The notes under the pieces were generated by a model that was not told the origin of the DNA, did no database searches, and saw only the letters and a list, made by a program, of their open reading frames with translations. From Methylotenera mobilis JLW8 (GTDB taxonomy: Bacteria > Pseudomonadota > Gammaproteobacteria > Burkholderiales > Methylophilaceae): 64,000 nt of DNA. The position numbers and the translations under genes were made by a program. Of this stretch, positions 28,821-38,519 are shown one piece after another (the first letter of the stretch is position 1; every line of letters starts with the position of its first letter). Location: assembly GCF_000023705.1 (NCBI RefSeq), contig NC_012968.1, positions 2,294,001 through 2,358,000 on the forward strand, written 5' to 3'.

Positions 28821-28909
28821 ATTAAAACCATCCTTATTGCACAGCTACATCTCATACACAAGCACATTAAATTAGCTTCGCCATGCAATCACGCAAAGGC
28901 CTGCAAAAC

Positions 28910-28941
28910 AAAATGCCCATCATATTCTAGATGGGCATTTT
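28910..28941 (-). terminator. pilQ terminator
   Basis: A 12-bp stem, AAAATGCCCATC (28910-28921) with GATGGGCATTTT (28930-28941), 8-nt loop. It separates pilQ from aroK. Confidence 0.8.
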
Positions 28942-28986
28942 ATCAAAACTATGAACTGTATTAGCACGACATAATGAACATCGCCA

Positions 28987-31146
28987 TTATTGCAACGTTA
29001 ATCGCTCATCAACTATTTTCGGAGTGATAAAAATCAATAATTCAGTTTTATCATTCTGACGAGTCTTTTTCTTAAATAGATTACCAAAAAGCGGCAGATC
29101 ACCAAAAAATGGTACTTTACTTACATCGTCACGCTCAATCTGCTCAAAAATACCACCCAACACAGCAGTCTCACCATTACCTACCAGCACCTGGGTGTTG
29201 ATGTTCTGCGTATCAATAGACGGTACGCCATTGAAGATTTGACCGACTTTGTCTTTCTTGATATCAAGCTCCATGATGATTTTTTCATCCGGCGTAATTT
29301 GTGGTGTCACTTCTAAGCTCAACACTGCCGGCTTAAACGCAACGTTGGTAGCACCACTACTTGAAGCTTGCAGGTAAGGAATCTCTGTACCTGCCGCAAT
29401 TTTTGCTTTATGTTGATTAGCTGTAATCACACGTGGGCTTGATACAATCTTACCGCGTTGATCAGTCTCCATCGCCGTTAATTCCAAATTGAGCAACAAT
29501 CCAGCTGCAACATTATAAATACTATAGGCAATTGAACCTGCTGCATTTGCAACCGCAAGATTCGACATTAAGTCTGGCTGCCCATCAGAGCTAGTAAATA
29601 CGCCACCATTAGTTAATGTGGTTTGCACTGCACCGTTATGAGTACCCTGTGTGACCACGCCAGTAGTTGATACTGAAGTTGGCCGATTGCCCAAAGTTCC
29701 ACTTAATGTACCTACGCTACTACCAGGAGTGCCTACCTGAGTAACACCCAATCTAGCACCTAGCGCCTTGCTGTACTTATCATCAGCAATCACCAGACGC
29801 GACTCAATCATCACCTGTTTGACTGGTATATCTGTCTTATTAATTATAGCTTGCACCTGCTCTAAATACTTAGGTGTATCCTGCACAAACACGGTGTTGG
29901 TGCGTGGATCCAGCACTGCATTCCCACGCTTAGATAAAATCTTCTGCTTAGGATCACTTAAAATATTTTTTAAAGCCTCCGCTTTCATATATTTCAAAGT
30001 AAACACCTCGGTGCGCATAGGCTCAACATCATCAATCTGTTGTTGACTCTCAAACGCTTGCTTTTCTTTTGCAGCAATTTCGTCCGCAGGAGCTACTAAA
30101 ATCACATTACCATTCTTGCGCTTATCCAAGCCTTTACTTTGCATAATAATCTCAAGCGCCTGATCCCAAGGCACATCTTTAAGGCGCAGGGTCAGGTTAC
30201 CTGTTACGGTGTCACTGGTAATGATATTCAAACCTGTAAAGTCCGCAATCACTTGCAATACTGCGCGTACTTCAATATTTTGGAAATTCAAAGACAGCTT
30301 CTCACCAGCATAGCCAGGTTTTGAGCCACGCACTAGCTTGTTTGGATCTTCTACCACCTGACGCACATCAATAATGAATTTTTTATCTGCCTGATATGCA
30401 GATTGTTCCCAATTACCCTTAGGCTCAATGGTCATTCGCCCATTTTTACCCTGCTTTATCGTATCCACATAGAGTACTGGTGTATTGAAATTGATCACAT
30501 TCAGACGACGTTGCAAATTAGCTGGTACATCCGTGTTAATAAAGTCAACTTCAATAGTTTTACCTTTTTGCTTGATGTTAATACCAGCTGAGGCATCTGA
30601 CAAATCAACAATAATACGACCCTCGCCATTCTTTCCACGCACAAAATCTACGTTATTGATGGAGACCGCCTTGTTACCCAAAACAGGCTCAGAGAATTTA
30701 GTCTCAACACCAGCCCCTGCAACCGCCTCGTTCGCCTGCAGAAGTATTGTCACCTCATTACCTTTTGCGGTGGCGCTATAACCTACGTTCTTTGATAAGT
30801 TAAGCACCATACGGGTACGATCTTTACCCTGCGCCAATGTAACACTTTTAAGTGCACCAGCATCTGCTGGAATATTATTTTTGGCTAAGCCATTACCAAC
30901 TTTGGGAAAATCCAGTGCAATACGAGAAGGATTATTAAGCGTAAAACCTGCCGGCGGATTTGCTAATGGCTGTGTGGTTTTTACACGTATACTCACACGT
31001 CCGCCAGGTAACGTTGAATAGTCGACACTTTCAATTTTATTGGTTAACCCAGCCTGGTCTTCAGCGACAGCAAATGCTGAACCTAGAGCCAAGCCAAGCA
31101 GCATAGTGGCCTGCAAAAGTTTTGATATCCAAATATTCGTTTTCAT
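28987..31146 (-). CDS. pilQ: Type IV pilus secretin PilQ
   Basis: Forms the outer-membrane gate through which the type IV pilus passes. The 719 residues comprise a signal peptide (about 1-28), two AMIN domains (about 35-270) that bind peptidoglycan or the pilus machinery, a secretin/TonB short N-terminal domain (LSLNFQNIEVRAVLQVIADFTG), an N1-type domain, and the secretin core (from about 440). The core ends with VPFFGDLPLFGNLFKKK and LLIFITPKIV. The Gly/Ser/Thr-rich stretch around 470-530 is the variable gate segment. It is last in pilMNOPQ, 157 bp after pilP. Confidence 0.96.
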   Translation of the reverse strand: MKTNIWISKLLQATMLLGLALGSAFAVAEDQAGLTNKIESVDYSTLPGGRVSIRVKTTQPLANPPAGFTLNNPSRIALDFPKVGNGLAKNNIPADAGALKSVTLAQGKDRTRMVLNLSKNVGYSATAKGNEVTILLQANEAVAGAGVETKFSEPVLGNKAVSINNVDFVRGKNGEGRIIVDLSDASAGINIKQKGKTIEVDFINTDVPANLQRRLNVINFNTPVLYVDTIKQGKNGRMTIEPKGNWEQSAYQADKKFIIDVRQVVEDPNKLVRGSKPGYAGEKLSLNFQNIEVRAVLQVIADFTGLNIITSDTVTGNLTLRLKDVPWDQALEIIMQSKGLDKRKNGNVILVAPADEIAAKEKQAFESQQQIDDVEPMRTEVFTLKYMKAEALKNILSDPKQKILSKRGNAVLDPRTNTVFVQDTPKYLEQVQAIINKTDIPVKQVMIESRLVIADDKYSKALGARLGVTQVGTPGSSVGTLSGTLGNRPTSVSTTGVVTQGTHNGAVQTTLTNGGVFTSSDGQPDLMSNLAVANAAGSIAYSIYNVAAGLLLNLELTAMETDQRGKIVSSPRVITANQHKAKIAAGTEIPYLQASSSGATNVAFKPAVLSLEVTPQITPDEKIIMELDIKKDKVGQIFNGVPSIDTQNINTQVLVGNGETAVLGGIFEQIERDDVSKVPFFGDLPLFGNLFKKKTRQNDKTELLIFITPKIVDERLTLQ

Positions 31147-31303
31147 TATTTCACCTTAAATCCCACTTCCTAAGAATATATTAAAGTTCTTAGGGCCTAA
31201 TGCGCTATCACAATAAATTAACCGCCTTAAAACGAACCTTCACTACACAGCAACATCACCCACAAAAAGCTACTACTTACTTAGCCTCTTGCGGCTAAAG
31301 CTA

Positions 31304-31846
31304 TTATTCCTGCAATACTAAACTTGTAGTACGCTCCACCCAATCGCCGGTAAGGTCATCTTGCACAAGCTCCAACAACACTACTTCACCATCTTTAATT
31401 TGTGTCACTTTGCCGTAATTCTGCCCAACATAATTACCTAATTTAACCTGTTGTACTGACTCATCTGGCGTTTTAAGCAATGCATAGATCAACTTACTTT
31501 TAGACAACATACCAACATACTTGAGGCTCTCAAGCGGGTATGCCTCCATAGGCTCTTTAGGTCGATTTAAGTTGGGTTGTAAGGCGCTAGACTTATTAAC
31601 AGCCTTACGCGCACGAAATGGATCAACCAGCGTACTGTCAGCGTTATATTGTAATGCCATATATGGCTGCACCTCAGGCAATGGCTTTACTCTGGGTTTT
31701 ACGTCTTTAGTTGCATCACGCATATACTGATCAAGGTCATCTCCTTCTTCAAAGCTACAACCGGCAAGCCCAGCACTCAACACCCCGCCCACTAAAAGGG
31801 GCATGATAATCTGCAAGGTAAATATTCGTTTGATAATTTCAGCCAC
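31304..31846 (-). CDS. pilP: Type IV pilus lipoprotein PilP
   Basis: Inner-membrane lipoprotein that links PilNO to the PilQ secretin. Of 180 residues, the signal sequence ends in the lipobox LAGC (Cys at about 30). An extended linker follows, with the family-typical VDPFRARK segment. The C-terminal beta domain starts at LESLKYVGMLSKSKLIYALL and contains the GNYVGQNYGKVTQI pattern. It starts 5 bp after the pilO stop. Confidence 0.95.
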   Translation of the reverse strand: MAEIIKRIFTLQIIMPLLVGGVLSAGLAGCSFEEGDDLDQYMRDATKDVKPRVKPLPEVQPYMALQYNADSTLVDPFRARKAVNKSSALQPNLNRPKEPMEAYPLESLKYVGMLSKSKLIYALLKTPDESVQQVKLGNYVGQNYGKVTQIKDGEVVLLELVQDDLTGDWVERTTSLVLQE

Positions 31847-31851
31847 GGTTA

Positions 31852-32523
31852 CTAGCTACCTTTCTTAGCTGCTTTAGCTTTTTCGCTCTCAGCTTTACGT
31901 TTTTCTGCGATTTCATTCGCATCCAAATATCGATAAGTCTTTGCAACAGCCTCCATCACCAAGCCGCCGTCATTAGGTCCTGACTTCGTATCTTTAGCAT
32001 CTTTATTTTTGCCCACAACAAACACATCACCCAGCGTCACAATACGTGACAGCTTTGAGATATCGGTAGCAAAAGCGCCTAGATCATGATAGCTACCAGT
32101 GACTTTAATTGATATTGGCATCTCTGCATAAAACTCCGCCAAAGTCTCCTGCCCAGGCTTGAACAACTCGAACTCTAGACCACGGCTTAAACCTGCCTGA
32201 TTAATATCCGTTAATAAACCATCAATTTGAGAGCGATCTGGTAACTGCTTTAGCAACGCACCAAATGTTTTTTCAATCTCAACCATCTGCGCTTGATATG
32301 CGGTTAAATTAATCGCCTGGCTTTTTTTGTCGAAGTAAACTTTCCTTAACTCTTCCTCTTTTGCCTTTTCTGTATCTAAAGACTCCATCGCAGGGCCTAA
32401 CAGCAAGTAATAACCTAATGCGAGCAACACCAGAAAAACAACACTCAGCAGCACTGCTTTCATTGGTGCAGGCAAACTGCCAGCGTTGTTGATATCGATA
32501 TTATTAAAATCTTCTAACTTCAT
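31852..32523 (-). CDS. pilO: Type IV pilus inner-membrane protein PilO
   Basis: Partner of PilN in the alignment subcomplex between PilM and PilP. It has 223 residues: short cytoplasmic start (DFNNIDINNAGSLPAP), one membrane helix (about 23-45), coiled coil (about 48-95), and a periplasmic ferredoxin-like domain (LPDRSQIDGLLTDINQAG, then PISIKVTGSYHDLGAFATDISKL). The Lys/Glu/Ala-rich tail is a low-complexity addition. Its start overlaps the pilN stop by 4 bp. Confidence 0.95.
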   Translation of the reverse strand: MKLEDFNNIDINNAGSLPAPMKAVLLSVVFLVLLALGYYLLLGPAMESLDTEKAKEEELRKVYFDKKSQAINLTAYQAQMVEIEKTFGALLKQLPDRSQIDGLLTDINQAGLSRGLEFELFKPGQETLAEFYAEMPISIKVTGSYHDLGAFATDISKLSRIVTLGDVFVVGKNKDAKDTKSGPNDGGLVMEAVAKTYRYLDANEIAEKRKAESEKAKAAKKGS

Positions 32524-33119
32524 GATTTTCTCGCACTTCCAGCTTTCGCTTTAGCACCTGCATCATCAGCTTCTGTAGTTGGTGTTTTTAAACTCACCTT
32601 AAGCGTAAATAAATTTTGCTTCTGAGCACCGACGGTAATCGCCTTAATTTCAATCAAAATAGGCGATTCCATCCAAGTAGACTGATTAAAATTACGCACT
32701 AATGTCGCCACTCTGGCATTAGTATCAGCAACACCTTCCAGCGTAATCACTTTGCCTTCCTGCTTGATACTTTTAAGATACATGCCTTCTGGCAACTGGC
32801 GGCTAAGTTCATCAAACACAATCACCGCTTGACTACGATTGGTCTGCAAGTTCTCAACCACTTGCTTACGCTCAAGCATCGCGCTGATTTGCTCTTTCAA
32901 GTCTTTAATATCTGCGATTTCTTTATCTAACTTAGTAATCGCGTTATTAAGGCGTTGATTGCGCTCCAACTGAGAATCAACCTTACTATTAATAACGGTG
33001 TAGGCCACAAACAAAATGGCGCAGGCAGCAATGGCAGAAAACAGTGCCATCAAGCCGAACTCACGCTGTTTGGCTTCACGCCTTAATTGACGGTGTGGTA
33101 ATAAATTGACGCGTATCAT
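32520..33119 (-). CDS. pilN: Type IV pilus inner-membrane protein PilN
   Basis: Pairs with PilO and binds PilM through its cytoplasmic N-terminus. The start is taken as the ATG at 33119, giving MIRVNLLPHR, the conserved PilM-binding motif (I/V-N-LLP). It overlaps the pilM stop by 4 bp; an earlier in-frame codon would add ten residues of no family character. The 199-residue product has one membrane helix (about 21-42), a coiled coil and a periplasmic domain. The C-terminal tail is Ala/Lys/Ser-rich. Confidence 0.95.
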   Translation of the reverse strand: MIRVNLLPHRQLRREAKQREFGLMALFSAIAACAILFVAYTVINSKVDSQLERNQRLNNAITKLDKEIADIKDLKEQISAMLERKQVVENLQTNRSQAVIVFDELSRQLPEGMYLKSIKQEGKVITLEGVADTNARVATLVRNFNQSTWMESPILIEIKAITVGAQKQNLFTLKVSLKTPTTEADDAGAKAKAGSARKS

Positions 33120-34189
33120 ATTGCGAACCCCCGCATAGCAAGGCCGCAAGCAATTAATAACGCAGGAGCATCTGTTGCGGCTTGCTGCGCCCGCACTTTG
33201 GCACTTGTCGCCATACTATGAAATGGATTAGCGACAATGGTATTAACCTGAGTGCGGTCCTGTACCGTTATGGCAATCTCTGCAATAGAGGCACAGCCTC
33301 CTGCTAACACAATATGGTCAACACGATTGTATTGCGTAGAGCTTGTAAAGAACTGTAACGCTCTTGCCACTTCCATCGCCAGCAATTGCACAAAAGGCTG
33401 CAGCACCTCCCCTTCATAACTCTCTGGTAGGCCGCCTTTACGTTTAGCGATTTCGGCTTCTTCTTGCGACAAACCAAAGCGGCGCTGAATTTCTTGCGTT
33501 AACTGAGCACCGCCAAAACTTTGCTCACGGGCATAGATAGGCACGTTATTATGCAGCACATTAATATGCATCATTGTCGCACCCACATCCACAATCATCA
33601 CCGTCTGCTCTCGCCCCGCATTAGGCAACTGACTTGAGACTAGTGTATACGCAGCCTCTGTTGCGTAAGACTCGACATCCATTACTATCACTTTTAGCCC
33701 TGCGCCTTCAGCTGCAGCAACGCGGTCTTCAATTTTTTCTTTGCGCGCAGCAGCGATGAGCACTTCAACTTCATCTGAATTATTGGGGGTGGGGCCAAGT
33801 ACTTGGAAGTCAATATTCACCTCATCGAGTGAAAAGGGAATGTATTGATTGGCCTCAGCTTCAACTTGCACTTCCATGTCTTCTTCACGCAAGTCAGCAG
33901 ACATAATTACTTTTTTGGCGATAACTGCGGATGAAGGCAACGCCAATGCAACTCGCTTCTCACGCGAGCCTAGCAGCTTCCACCCTAGCTTGATTGCATC
34001 AGCGACCTTTTCAAGATCACCTACATTGCCGTCAGAGATGGCATCTTTAGCCAAAGGGGAGATTGAATAGTTCTCAAGTTTGTAACCTCCACGCCCATCA
34101 CTAATAAGCTCAACCATTTTTACCGAGGTTGAGCTTATATCTATGCCGACTAGCGGGGGTACCGATTCTGTAAAAAAGCTGAATTTCAA
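33116..34189 (-). CDS. pilM: Type IV pilus assembly ATPase-fold protein PilM
   Basis: Actin-like cytoplasmic protein that docks PilN and so links the pilus motor to the inner-membrane complex. The 357 residues start with PPLVGIDISSTSVKMVEL, the phosphate-1 motif of the actin fold. MIVDVGATMMHINVL is the phosphate-2 segment, and VLAGGCASI is the adenosine motif. It is first in the pilMNOPQ set and divergent from the PBP1A gene across 195 bp, the classic gene order. Confidence 0.96.
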   Translation of the reverse strand: MKFSFFTESVPPLVGIDISSTSVKMVELISDGRGGYKLENYSISPLAKDAISDGNVGDLEKVADAIKLGWKLLGSREKRVALALPSSAVIAKKVIMSADLREEDMEVQVEAEANQYIPFSLDEVNIDFQVLGPTPNNSDEVEVLIAAARKEKIEDRVAAAEGAGLKVIVMDVESYATEAAYTLVSSQLPNAGREQTVMIVDVGATMMHINVLHNNVPIYAREQSFGGAQLTQEIQRRFGLSQEEAEIAKRKGGLPESYEGEVLQPFVQLLAMEVARALQFFTSSTQYNRVDHIVLAGGCASIAEIAITVQDRTQVNTIVANPFHSMATSAKVRAQQAATDAPALLIACGLAMRGFAI

Positions 34190-34384
34190 ATTGAAATTCC
34201 TTTTCTGATTTCGTTAGTTACGAACATTTCTAATAATTTACATTAAATCCTAGCAACAACTTTAAACCCTGTAAAGCAATTTTTAATTTATTCATTTTTT
34301 TAAACTTAATCAGTTAGTTTATGCACGTCAGCAACCATAGCAATTTATAATAGTCCAATATTTTTTCTTGAAATCGAATCACCT

Positions 34385-36886
34385 ATGACTCCAAATAAAT
34401 GGTGGCACTATCTTTTGTTAACCGTAATTGTTAGCACGTTATCTGCCATTGCTTTTATAGGGATTGCCGTTGCAATCATTTATCCGAGCCTACCCTCGCT
34501 AGAAACGCTTACCGATTACCGCCCGAAACTACCGTTAAGAGTTTACTCTGAAGATGGTTATTTAATTGAGGAGTTTGGTGAAGAACGACGCGCTTACGTC
34601 AAAATCGAAGATGTGCCAAAAAACATGAAAGATGCGGTACTCGCGATTGAAGACCGCCGCTTTTATCAGCACGGCGGCATTGACACCAAAGGCATTCTGC
34701 GTGCGATTAAGAACAATATCACGGGCGTGAGTCATGAGGGTGCCAGCACAATTACCATGCAGGTTGCCAAGAACTTCTTCACCAAGCCCAATGGCAAACG
34801 CACACTAGCGACAAAAATCAACGAGGCCTTGCTCGCTATCAAAATCGAGAACAATTTAAGTAAAGATAAGATTCTTGAGCTTTATATCAACCAAATCTAC
34901 CTAGGCCAGCGCTCTTACGGCTTTGCCGCGGCAGCGCAAGTTTATTTTGGCAAGCCTCTAGAGAAACTAAACCTAGCGGAAACCGCCATGCTCGCAGGCC
35001 TACCGAAGGCGCCGTCTGGCTACAACCCTTATCTACACCCTAAGCGGGCCATTGCACGCCAAATGGAAGTGTTGCGCGACATGCAGCGCTACGGCTTTAT
35101 TGAAGAATCCGTTTATAAAAAGGCCCTAAATCAACCGCTTAGATTTAAAGCATCAAGACAGGCGCGTGACCTATCTGCTGACTACGTTGCAGAAATGGTG
35201 AGAGAAAGCTTATACGCAACCTATCAAGATGAAATTTACAGCAGCGGCCTAAAGGTCTACACCACCGTGCGTAAAACCAATCAAGAAGCCGCCAATAACG
35301 CGCTTAGAGATGGCATCCTGGACTACGATGCACGCCAAGGCTACCGCGGACCGGAAAAAATGCTCAATCTTAACTCGGCAGTGAGCGAAGTAGATAAAGA
35401 GGAAATTACAGAAGCACTCAGCGACATCGATGTCTCTAACGGCTTAATTCCGGCTGCAATTACCAAAATTTCTGAAAAATCCATTACCGTACACACAAAA
35501 TACGGGGATGACGTTGAAATCAGCGGCAAAGGTTTGGCACTGATTCAAAACACGCTGAATGAGAAAAAACCAGAGAAGCGCCTGTTAAGGATAGGCGCGG
35601 TAATTCGCATTCTAAACAACGCGCCATCCACCCCAACGGGTCAATGGCGTGTGGTTCAAGTACCACAGGTGGAATCTGCACTTATCTCAATAGACCCTGA
35701 AACTGGTGCAATTCGCGCGCTGGTAGGCGGCTTTGACTTTAACCGTAACAAATTCAACCATGCTACCCAAGCGTGGCGTCAACCAGGCTCCAGCTTCAAA
35801 CCTTTTATCTACTCTGCCGCTTTAGAAAAAGGTTACACACCAGCCACCATTGTGGAAGATGCGCCACTGAGCTTCTCATCTGAAGAGACTGGTAATAAAG
35901 AATGGACGCCACAAAACTATGACGCCACATTTGATGGCCCAATCAGATTAAGGCAAGCCTTAGCCAAATCAAAAAACATGGTGGCAATACGTGTGCTGGA
36001 TAGTATTGGCCCAAGCTACGCACAAGACTACATCACGCGCTTTGGATTTGCAGCGAAGAACCATCCAGCCTATATGACGATGGCACTAGGTGCTGGCTCA
36101 GCAACACCGATGCAAATGGCTAACGCTTACGCGGTATTTGCCAATGGCGGCTACCGGGTTAACCCTTATTTGATCACCAAAATTGTTGACCAAAACGGTA
36201 AAGTCATCAGTCAAAGTAAATTCGTCACGGCTAAAGTCGATGCGCCGCGCGTCATTGATGCACGTAACGCTTTCATTATGAACTCTATGATGCAAGATGT
36301 GGTGCGATACGGCACAGCAGCCAAAGCCTCCCAGCTTGGCCGCGGTGACTTGGCAGGTAAAACCGGTACCACCAACGACCATTATGATGCATGGTTTACC
36401 GGCTATAGCCCTAAACTGGTCGCAGTGACATGGGTGGGCTTCGACAAGCCTAGGCGCTTAGGCCGCAACGAAACCGGCGGCTCCACCGCTCTGCCCATTT
36501 GGATTAAATACATGGCGAGTGCTCTGAGAAATGTGCCTGAAACCGACATGCCGATACCAGATGGGGTGATGGCGCTGCGCATAGACCCAACCACAGGTAT
36601 CCGCGCCGACAATGACGAGAACGGTATTTACGAGTACTTTTATCATGAGAACCCACCACCCGAGGTGGAAACCGAGTTACCGGGTATGCAAGATGGTGGA
36701 GAAGCTGTGCCGCTAAGCCAGCCACAGCAAATACTACAGCCCAATATTACGATGCTGCCAAGAAATAGTGCACCTAGGGCACAAGATCAAGCAGCCAGAC
36801 CGAAGGAAAATAGTGCAGGCGCGACGGCAAAACCTGCTGACACCGCCAAGACAGACCAAGCACAGCAGTTACTTAGCCCGCATTAA
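34385..36886 (+). CDS. mrcA: Penicillin-binding protein 1A (bifunctional class A PBP)
   Basis: Polymerises and cross-links peptidoglycan. The 833 residues comprise a membrane anchor (about 8-32) and a GT51 domain with catalytic Glu in AIEDRRFYQHGGID plus GASTITMQVAKNFF. An OB-like insert follows around 320-430. The transpeptidase has the three serine-enzyme motifs SSFK (in QPGSSFKPFIYSAAL), SKN (in LAKSKNMVAIR) and KTG (in LAGKTGTTNDHYDAWF). The last 90 residues are Pro/Gln/Ala-rich and look disordered. The 3' end overlaps the convergent xthA gene by 14 bp. Confidence 0.97.
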   Translation: MTPNKWWHYLLLTVIVSTLSAIAFIGIAVAIIYPSLPSLETLTDYRPKLPLRVYSEDGYLIEEFGEERRAYVKIEDVPKNMKDAVLAIEDRRFYQHGGIDTKGILRAIKNNITGVSHEGASTITMQVAKNFFTKPNGKRTLATKINEALLAIKIENNLSKDKILELYINQIYLGQRSYGFAAAAQVYFGKPLEKLNLAETAMLAGLPKAPSGYNPYLHPKRAIARQMEVLRDMQRYGFIEESVYKKALNQPLRFKASRQARDLSADYVAEMVRESLYATYQDEIYSSGLKVYTTVRKTNQEAANNALRDGILDYDARQGYRGPEKMLNLNSAVSEVDKEEITEALSDIDVSNGLIPAAITKISEKSITVHTKYGDDVEISGKGLALIQNTLNEKKPEKRLLRIGAVIRILNNAPSTPTGQWRVVQVPQVESALISIDPETGAIRALVGGFDFNRNKFNHATQAWRQPGSSFKPFIYSAALEKGYTPATIVEDAPLSFSSEETGNKEWTPQNYDATFDGPIRLRQALAKSKNMVAIRVLDSIGPSYAQDYITRFGFAAKNHPAYMTMALGAGSATPMQMANAYAVFANGGYRVNPYLITKIVDQNGKVISQSKFVTAKVDAPRVIDARNAFIMNSMMQDVVRYGTAAKASQLGRGDLAGKTGTTNDHYDAWFTGYSPKLVAVTWVGFDKPRRLGRNETGGSTALPIWIKYMASALRNVPETDMPIPDGVMALRIDPTTGIRADNDENGIYEYFYHENPPPEVETELPGMQDGGEAVPLSQPQQILQPNITMLPRNSAPRAQDQAARPKENSAGATAKPADTAKTDQAQQLLSPH

Positions 36887-37643
36887 GCTCCAATACAACT
36901 GGAGTATGGTCTGATGGGCGCTCCAGCTTGCGCGGCGCCTTGTCTATATACGCTGCGGCGCATAATACTTTCAGCGCATCACTAACTAGTATATGGTCGA
37001 TGCGCATACCTAGGTTACGCCGAAAGCCCATCATGCGGTAATCCCACCAGCTAAAGCTTTTTTCCGGCTGCTCAAACAGCCGGAAACTATCGCTAAGGCC
37101 TAAACTTACCAAGTGATTAAAGGCCTCCCGCTCCAGCGGAGAAACCAAGATTTGTCCTTCCCAAGCGGCCGGGTCATGGCAGTCACGGTCTTCTGGTGCA
37201 ATATTATAATCACCCAACAGTGCTAATTTAGCATGCTGCGTCAATTCAGTTTTAAGCCATGCATTCAAGGCAGACAACCAGCGCATCTTATACTGGTACT
37301 TGTCGGAATCTACCGCCTGACCATTCGGAATGTAAGCACACACCATCCTCACACCATTAATATCGGCAGCTAGCACGCGCTGTTGATCATCCTCAAAGTC
37401 TGGGATATTGCGCTGTACATTCAAAATAGGGTGACGGCTTAAAATAGCCACCCCATTGTAGGTTTTTTGACCAATATGCACAGCGTGATAGCCCAACTCA
37501 GAAAACGCTGCATAAGGAAACTTACTATCTTCTTGCTTGGTTTCTTGCAAACACAGTACATCCGGCTGGTTTGCCGTTAACCAATCAAGCACATGCGGTA
37601 GCCTCACGTTAAGTGAGTTGACGTTCCAAGTAGCGAGTTTCAT
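36873..37643 (-). CDS. xthA: Exodeoxyribonuclease III / AP endonuclease
   Basis: Cuts abasic sites and degrades DNA from 3' ends during base-excision repair. The start is the ATG at 37643 (MKLATWNVNSLNVRLPHVLDWL), the conserved family start; the frame is open a further 38 codons but without family similarity. It has 256 residues. Motifs: LQETKQED (metal Glu), GDYNIAPED (catalytic Asp/Asn), and SDHTPV with the terminal His. Its 3' end overlaps that of mrcA by 14 bp. Confidence 0.95.
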   Translation of the reverse strand: MKLATWNVNSLNVRLPHVLDWLTANQPDVLCLQETKQEDSKFPYAAFSELGYHAVHIGQKTYNGVAILSRHPILNVQRNIPDFEDDQQRVLAADINGVRMVCAYIPNGQAVDSDKYQYKMRWLSALNAWLKTELTQHAKLALLGDYNIAPEDRDCHDPAAWEGQILVSPLEREAFNHLVSLGLSDSFRLFEQPEKSFSWWDYRMMGFRRNLGMRIDHILVSDALKVLCAAAYIDKAPRKLERPSDHTPVVLELNAG

Positions 37644-37873
37644 AAGCTTAGGCCAGCAATTAAAAATGTAATAAGACAGGTGCGCAACTCTAGCATGCGC
37701 CCATAAGCCAGTCAAAGAACCTATTGTCGGTAGTGTGCGCCCCATCAAATAACTCATTTCTAGTAACGCATTGATATCACCATCAGCCTTAGACGTAAAT
37801 TCCTTAGCTAGCTATCCGCACCATATGATAGAGTTCACCATTTTTTTAAAACCAACTTTTGAAGTTTAAGCAC

Positions 37874-38512
37874 GTGATAAAAGCCGCAATATTTGACATG
37901 GATGGCCTGCTGATAGATTCAGAACGCATCATCATGCAAGCCTGCATCAGCGCAGCGCAACAAGTAGGCATCACCTACACGCAAGCAGACTATGTGGAGC
38001 TGATTGGGCGCGCAGGACCAGACTCCACGCGCATTATGACGGCGCAACTAGGCGACACAGAGCGATTTAATCTAGTGATGCAGGGCTTAGATGCCCAATT
38101 AGCAAGCTTGAACAACACATTCCCACTAAAGCCCGGCGCACGCGCTCTGCTTCAACACTATCAGGCCCACGATATTATTTGCAGTGTTGCATCATCGTCT
38201 GCTAGCCATCACATCACCCAGCGCTTAAGTCAGGTCGGTGTAAGTAATTACTTCCAGCACATCACCAGCGGGCAAGAGGTGGAGCGCGGCAAGCCCAATC
38301 CAGATATTTACTTGCTGGCAATTTACAAGCTAGGCCTGCCTGCCGAGGCATGCATTGCATTTGAAGATAGCGAAATGGGCGCACGCGCAGCAATTGCCGC
38401 CGGCTTAAAGGTGGTGGTGGTGCCAGACTTAATTCAACCTAGTGACTTTGTAAGAGAACACTGCCATCAGGTAGTCACTACGCTAGATGACTGGCTAAAG
38501 CTGATTGGTTAA
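37874..38512 (+). CDS. HAD-family phosphatase (phosphoglycolate phosphatase / beta-phosphoglucomutase-like)
   Basis: A 212-residue haloacid-dehalogenase subfamily IA protein. The motif I aspartates are in FDMDGLLIDSE at the N-terminus; motif II is VASSSASHHITQRL, motif III is the Lys in GKPNPDIYLLA, and motif IV is FEDSEMGARAAIAAGL. A helical cap (about 18-85) sits between motifs I and II. The start is uncertain: GTG at 37874 gives the usual short lead before motif I, while TTG at 37859 would add five residues. No metabolic context identifies the substrate. It converges on tpm with only 7 bp between stops. Confidence 0.85.
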   Translation: MIKAAIFDMDGLLIDSERIIMQACISAAQQVGITYTQADYVELIGRAGPDSTRIMTAQLGDTERFNLVMQGLDAQLASLNNTFPLKPGARALLQHYQAHDIICSVASSSASHHITQRLSQVGVSNYFQHITSGQEVERGKPNPDIYLLAIYKLGLPAEACIAFEDSEMGARAAIAAGLKVVVVPDLIQPSDFVREHCHQVVTTLDDWLKLIG

Positions 38513-38519
38513 ATATGAG

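Noticed and set aside
37644-37757. N-terminal extension of xthA by 38 codons
   Set aside because: The extension has no family similarity, and the ATG at 37643 begins the conserved MKLATWNVNSL start.
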